Below, piece after piece: positions 59,131-64,000 of a DNA stretch of 64,000 nucleotides (position 1 is its first letter; every line of letters starts with the position of its first letter). Source of the DNA: Trichostrongylus colubriformis (lineage: Eukaryota > Nematoda > Chromadorea > Rhabditida > Trichostrongylidae); NCBI GenBank assembly GCA_963978905.1, contig OZ022259.1:52718727-52782726 (forward strand), in the 5' to 3' direction. Under the pieces are notes generated by a model that worked only from the letters and a program-made list of their open reading frames with translations, had not been told where the DNA came from and made no database searches. Made by a program: the position numbers and the translations under genes.

Positions 59131-60089
59131 AATGGGTCTTGTGCCATAATTTTACCTAAAACTATAAAAAAAACTGCAAATCTTGACCAAACAGCTGTGG
59201 GATCTTATTGTTTTACGGAAGTTTAGAGCGCCATTTATCCTAGGAGTAGATCACGTAATGTGGACCCAGTTACTTTTTTGATGTCACGCGTTGTGCTTTC
59301 TACTCAATTTTATCCCTACCACTTGTGAATTTGAGACGAATTGGTCTTTCCGTAGCGAAGCGAGATTGAGAACGAAAGTATCCAAAGAATTAGAACGAGA
59401 ATTAGAAAGTAGAAAAGAAAAGAATTGGAAAGAAATAATTAGAAACTTTTGACCGCCAGCGCTAAGCGTATGTTGCTAGTGTGCCTGTGTGTTTGACCGG
59501 ATATTCATAACGCACATACCAGAATCACAAACATCCTGATTTTTGAAGTGTTAGGGGGGACGAGATGGTGGTAGGGAACATTAACAACTGTGGGTGATTA
59601 GAACTGATAACGACGGATAAACAAAAGTTTTACTTAAAGGTTTCAAACTTTGTTTGTAACAGAAGAGAACGTGTGCCGTGATATTTTTCGGTGCACCTTT
59701 TTCAAAGTTACGGAAAAGGAACTTCACAAAGTATATTCTGACTACTCTGTTCAAACCATAAAGGACGTTGTGCGTCACATGGTGGCGTGTGACATTTAAA
59801 ATTATTTTTCTTATAGTTTTCCAGTATTTCCAAATAACCAATTATACCCGCATACACTACTAGTATTGAGGAATAACAAATATTTGTTAGACCGGTGCAG
59901 TATAAATCTTGCTACAGATACTACAAACATTATGCGAGTAACTTTTTAAATGCGAATCCTTTCTAGTTGTACAAACGAATAATAGCAATTGTTCTGAGTT
60001 ACAACCAATAATGCATCGAAATCCGTAGGCTCCAACTTTGTTCCCGGGGTACGTCTCTCCCATCTGGAAATCACCTCGCGCTCATCTTA
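59131..60089. other. No recognised gene
   Basis: AT-rich single-copy sequence. A minus-strand frame of 86 codons (59581-59841) has no family features and is not called. Confidence 0.4.
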
Positions 60090-60506
60090 GGCTGCGTTCA
60101 TACTTTGCCTATCGACGCCGGTGCCGGCGGCGACGGCATCAACCTGACGCAACCACTTGCCTGCCGCAGACGACGTCAATAGATGATGCGCACCGTTTGC
60201 ACAACACTCGACCCAACCACATTAAAGTATGGTGATCGTGGTGAGAGCCCAGGAATCCAAATTCAATATGGCATAGTATGGCACAATGCCAAGATTCGGA
60301 ATCGAAATCGTAGGCTCTCGCCACGATCACCATACTATAGTGTGGTTGGGTCGAGCGTTTTGCAAACGGTGCGCATTACCTATTGATGCCATCGGCTGCG
60401 GCAGGCAAATGATTGCGTTAGTTTGACGCCGTCGCGCCGGTGTCGGCATCAAATTGACGCTGGCACCGTGGGCGACGGCGTCGGTGCGCAAAGTATGAAG
60501 GCGGCC
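60090..60506. mobile_element. PIF/Harbinger-like foldback element, 417 bp
   Basis: The ends are GGCTGCGTTCATACTTTGC and, on the complement, GGCCGCCTTCATACTTTGC, with TTA on both sides (60087-60089 and 60507-60509). The arms run almost to the centre near 60300 (TATGGTGATCGTGG and complement). The 3-bp TWA duplication is typical of PIF/Harbinger elements. It is non-coding. Confidence 0.65.
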
Positions 60507-60637
60507 TTATTACTAAAAAGGAAGACCTCTTTTGCAGTTATCAGCAGAGACAAGTACCGCGTATAACCGCATGAGGCGTTACCACAACACACTGATGACC
60601 TTTCTATCAGTAGCATCATGCACAAAAAACACACAAA

Positions 60638-60864
60638 AATGATTTTGATATTTTTAATTTTTGATAACTGCTGTTTATCGCCGCAGCTTGCGATGCGAAA
60701 GTTACTACAAGGATGCTGAGTTATGGGCAAAAGCTTCGGTGGCGGACGGGACTCGAACCCGCACGAAGCTTTTGCCCATAACTCAGCATCCTTGTAGTAA
60801 CTTTCGCATCGCGAGCTGCGGCGATAAACAGCAGTTATCAAAAATTAAAAATATCAAAATCATT
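60638..60864. repeat. Near-perfect 227-bp palindrome around a half tRNA
   Basis: The arms of 101 bp match with a single mismatch (near 60688). The 25-nt loop (60739-60763) on the minus strand reads TGCGGGTTCGAGTCCCGTCC and on to CCAC, the T-arm and acceptor 3' strand of the tRNA-like sequence at 60996. The arms hold its tail GAAGCTTTTGCCCATAACTC. Identical peptides on both strands (60449-60841 minus, 60661-60939 plus) are produced by the symmetry and are not genes. Confidence 0.85.
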
Positions 60865-60995
60865 ACTAAAGCTTTCAGCTTCACGGTTCGATGCCGATAT
60901 TGGCCAACCGGCTCAACACGTTATACGTGTGAGTGCTGATAAGCTATGGTAAATATACCATTCAAAAAGCTGAGTTTAGGTGAAGGTGGTGTCGG

Positions 60996-61068
60996 GTGTC
61001 GGTAGTGTAATGGATTCGCACATATCCCCGGAAAGGATAAAGTGCGGGTTCGAGTCCCGTCCGCCACC
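60996..61068 (+). tRNA. tRNA-like sequence, probably a tRNA-derived SINE head
   Basis: It folds as a 73-nt cloverleaf: acceptor GTGTCGG/CCGCCAC (one mismatch), D-stem GTGT/GCAC with GG in the loop, anticodon stem TATCC/GGATA, T-arm GCGGG-TTCGAGT-CCCGT. The anticodon loop CCGGAAA lacks the usual T33, so the anticodon is doubtful and it may not be a functional tRNA. A tail (61069-61105, GAAGCTTTTGCCCATAACTC..GTAAC) recurs twice in the palindrome upstream, which suggests a SINE. There is no obvious terminator directly after the tRNA. Confidence 0.45.
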
Positions 61069-61105
61069 GAAGCTTTTGCCCATAACTCAGCATCCTTGTA
61101 GTAAC

Positions 61106-61684
61106 ACAAAAATGACTCAACTGATAAAAACTGATTAAAGATTTTATTAAGAAGACGCGCCCGCCCCACAGGCCATCCCGCGCAAAAATGCCGCCGTCCG
61201 TTATGGGTTAAAAACCAACTGTTTCTTGCAATTTGCACGGTGTCCGTGGTTTGAGCTGAATTTCGGTATTTTCCTCGAGATTCCGCGTATCATATCGCAG
61301 AGTGCAACACTGGCTCATTGAAGTCGCCGTCAGCAACCAGAGGTGGAGTCGTTTCGCATCACTACTTCATTACATTACGTGTTGCGCGCAGTAGTGTGCG
61401 CCACCTAAGCTGGTCCTTCATTGACTCAGATAGCACCTTCCTTCTTCATTGAGGAAAATGAGATGGCTTTATCATTTCGCAGAAAATGAAAAGAAGCATT
61501 TCCAGGAGTGTGAAAAAAATTTCTGTGCTCTCAAGTCGGAATTCGGGTTGATGTGCGAATGCGCGTTCACCTTTGCTACCTTTCCTACTTGGAGAATTTT
61601 TATTCATAGAAAAGCATTCGCAATGCAACGACTATCCGAACATATTTCCAAAACATTTTGTAATGAGTTTTTGACAGTTGGTAA
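61106..61684. other. No recognised gene
   Basis: It contains ATCGCAGAGTGCAACACTGG and TTACGTGTTGCGCGCAGTAG, which recall the kelch 3' flank near 9330 (ACACGGCAGAGTGC), so a diverged piece of the unit may be present. The frame 61449-61688 shows no family features. Confidence 0.35.
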
Positions 61685-64000
61685 GTAGCTGTATCATTAT
61701 GCAGAGCACTGTAGCTTCACTTTAGTAAGGCATAACCCAATTTCAGAGGTCCGCAGTATCGCGCTGTCGAAATTTTTTAAAGTTTGCAGAAATGTGGTTA
61801 GAAATCAGTAGCGTTCTTACTACTTAGTTCAGACAAAAGAAACGCTATTTCACATCTGGAAAAGAAGCTGTGAGGAATTTGTGGATATCTGCCATTCGCT
61901 ATGCGCGGTGACGTAATAATCCTCGCGATAGAAACGTCAGTAACCAGCAACCCTACATTGTAGGAGCAGAGCACCTTGCCCGGGATCGTGTGATGGGTAG
62001 GTCCTTTAAGGCCGCTTCCATACTTTGCGCACCGACGCCGTCACGCGCGTGACCGCGTCGGTGCGCAAAGTATGGAAGCGGCCTAAGGGCAGCAATCTAT
62101 ACAGAATTACCCTTTGCAGTAATGAACTGGAGGGAAATCACAATGAAAAGTGAAGCGTAAAATTTCGCCATCAAATGAAGAGGACATGTCGCCTTGATAC
62201 AGTGCATGCGTCATCACAACGGAAATGTCCGTTTGATACAGTGCATGAGTCATCAAAACATCTGCGAAGGCGACATGCCCAAGACCTATCCGCAGCGGAA
62301 AGAGAGTTTTGAGTGGGCGGAGCTTACAACAAAAATTCGTATTTGGTTCAAGCACAACCTAGAGGCTCCGTTCGAGCTGCATTGGGTGGGACGTAGTGCA
62401 TGTGTGAAGAAGTAAAGAGCGCAACCAAACAAAGCTTCGTTTCCACCACAGTGGGCGGGACGTGCACTGGGACATTCGCGCTCAAGCGGAACTTTTCTAT
62501 TTCAGTTCCTAAAATCAGATCCTAGAAGACGCTGGGTTAAGGTCATAATGAATTTATGGGAGAGGTACGCTCGCAAAGAACTAAAGTAAGCCACGTGGCA
62601 CCTACTGTGTGCATAGCGTGAACTGAAATAATGGGTTTTCAGGCCAGAAAGTTCGAATTTGGTTCTGAAACGGTCAAAACATCGGGAAAAAATGGTCTGT
62701 GGTCGTTTGTGGTCAGTGATGCGATTTTGAAGGAAACAAAAGAGACGCTCATGTGGTGGATGGGGCCATCCTTTATGGATGGTACGTAAAATAAAAGTGC
62801 GTAGTTTGGTTCTGGTACAGCCCAGACATGAGCTCAGCGACTCCTAGTCATTTGCTATCGCTCCCTATTGCCTTAAGGGATAGAGACAAGGAGATATGGG
62901 AGGTTATGGCGGAAGGATAAGCTATGGTAAAGGGGAAGCTATAGGAGCTGTTAATGACGGGGATAGGGGTAATATGAGTAATGGGGGTTCTTAAAGTGAG
63001 TCGAATGGAATTTAGAGGTCTAAAAAAGTTATATGTGGCAAAACTCATAGTGAAGGAAACGCCAAAAACGTTGAAAGAGACACCTTTTTCAACAGCTGGC
63101 AGCCGTTATAACGTGGCTCGCCTTTTTTTGTCGTGACCCGCTCCCGGGATGAACGATGGGAAGGAGGTATTATTTCTCGGATTTTTGCCTGTTTTTTCTT
63201 TACTTTTGTATTACTAGGCACTTCGACTTTTTCTGTCCCAACAGTCGCTATACTGCATTTGAGGAGCACTCTTCAGTGGGCGTGGTTTATGAGGAGGTTC
63301 TGTATCACTTCTGTTAGTTTCAACGAAGGCCAATGATGCTCGGAAGTTTGACTACAATCATTCGGAATACCACGTATTACCCACGCACCGGAGCTTCTTT
63401 TTGCACTCCTCCCCCAACACGCGCGTGAAAATCCGAGCCCGACCTACTATCAAACACCTCCGTTTTTCTCCCTCTCCCGAGACCACTCTCAAAATTGATA
63501 GCAATTTTGCAGTGCGTCCCACACGATCAATATGCGCCGCCCACTGTGGGCGGACCTCCACTCATTGTAAGGGTAATCAAGGCAGCTCGGAATAGGTTAC
63601 TTCTACCGATTTTTCCGATAGGCTGCGTTGGAACCGAGCTATGAATTTTTGTTGCATGGACCGCCCATTCCGGGTGCACTCCGCCTACTGTGCCTAGAAT
63701 TCTTTCTTGACTTTCTGAAACTCATCGTTGACCTAAATCCATCTTCTCTCCACGTTTGGAGCACATTCGAACCCAATTAACAGTTTTCGGTCTGAATACG
63801 GAACACTCCAGTGCAAGCTCCGCCCACGGCGGGTGGGGTTTAATAAGGTTCGTGTGTGGTCTTTGCTTCTTATCCCATGCCCTACCATCCCAAACTTGTT
63901 CTCATCTCCACAGATCGTTTTTCATGAAACGACCAAGCTTCGCCCACCACTACAAACGCTCCGCCTAGTGTACCTAGGATTCTTTCGTGATCTTCAGAAA
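61685..64000. repeat. 2-kb dispersed repeat, copy 2
   Basis: It is colinear with 37360-39480. It carries a 74-bp hairpin element at 62010-62083 that is absent from copy 1. GTGGGCGG palindromes occur at 62452, 63540 and 63815. Near the end the block CTCCGCCTACTGTGCCTAGA..TTCTTTC (63679) recurs in altered form at about 63960, a period of roughly 280 bp. No gene is recognised. Confidence 0.65.
62010..62083. mobile_element. 74-bp perfect hairpin element, PIF/Harbinger-like
   Basis: GGCCGCTTCCATACTTTGCG and its exact complement form the ends of an almost perfect hairpin centred at GCGC (about 62045). TAA flanks it on both sides (62007-62009 and 62084-62086). The paralogous site near 37485 (GTCTTTTGGGGGCAAG) is empty, confirming insertion. 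It belongs with 60090-60506 and 17252-17426. Confidence 0.75.

Noticed and set aside
60449..60841. 130-codon minus-strand frame with a matching plus-strand frame
   Set aside because: The identical peptide on both strands is a by-product of the palindrome at 60638-60864 and reads through tRNA sequence.

Overview
This looks like nuclear DNA of a nematode, most likely a clade V strongylid such as a hookworm. That placement is inference. It rests on short-intron genes with GT..TTTCAG-type splice sites, a tRNA-derived SINE, mariner and Tc1-type transposons, and a very high density of inverted-repeat elements. No bacterial operons, rRNA genes or CRISPR arrays are seen. The only genes I can assign with confidence are kelch-like (BTB-BACK-kelch) genes on the minus strand and decayed transposases. 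Nearly everything else is mobile or repeated DNA.

Layout. 1-4.6 kb is mostly single-copy DNA with no recognised gene. 4.6-7.6 kb holds a hAT-like repeat and a large foldback element that was itself hit by a TIR element carrying a SINE. From 7.6 kb a segmental unit recurs five times: unit 1 at 7.6-16.3 kb, truncated unit 2 at 23.8-26.5 kb, unit 3 at 26.9-37.3 kb, unit 4 at 41.1-43.0 kb, and unit 5 at 47.7-57.4 kb. A full unit consists of a SINE-bearing leader, one arm of the foldback element, a 13-exon minus-strand kelch gene, a short plus-strand reading frame, and a conserved tail. Kelch copies A (9.8-13.1 kb) and B (29.1-32.3 kb) keep open frames and splice sites across all 13 visible exons. 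Copy D (50.0-53.2 kb) has lost one splice acceptor. Copy C (42.2-42.7 kb) is a fragment enclosed inside a foldback element with its own TA target duplication. All copies lack the exon for the first half of the BTB domain.

Between the units lie 16.3-23.8 kb (hAT-type element with a perfect 8-bp target duplication, solo LTR, mariner), 37.4-41.1 kb (2-kb repeat and a Tc1-like element) and 43.0-47.7 kb (mariner end, 500-bp repeat, Mutator-like element). 57.4-64 kb holds a decayed Tc1 transposase, PIF/Harbinger-like hairpin elements, a near-perfect 227-bp palindrome around half a tRNA, a tRNA-like sequence, and a second copy of the 2-kb repeat.

Because the units are paralogous, many insertions can be read against an empty site in a sister unit. 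This gives direct evidence for element boundaries and target duplications. If expressed, the kelch genes would encode substrate adaptors for CUL3 ubiquitin ligases. Their paralogues differ most in blade loops, which fits diversification of substrate binding. The most unusual feature is the repeated association of this kelch gene with a TA-targeting, hairpin-punctuated foldback element, including one copy that encloses kelch exons.
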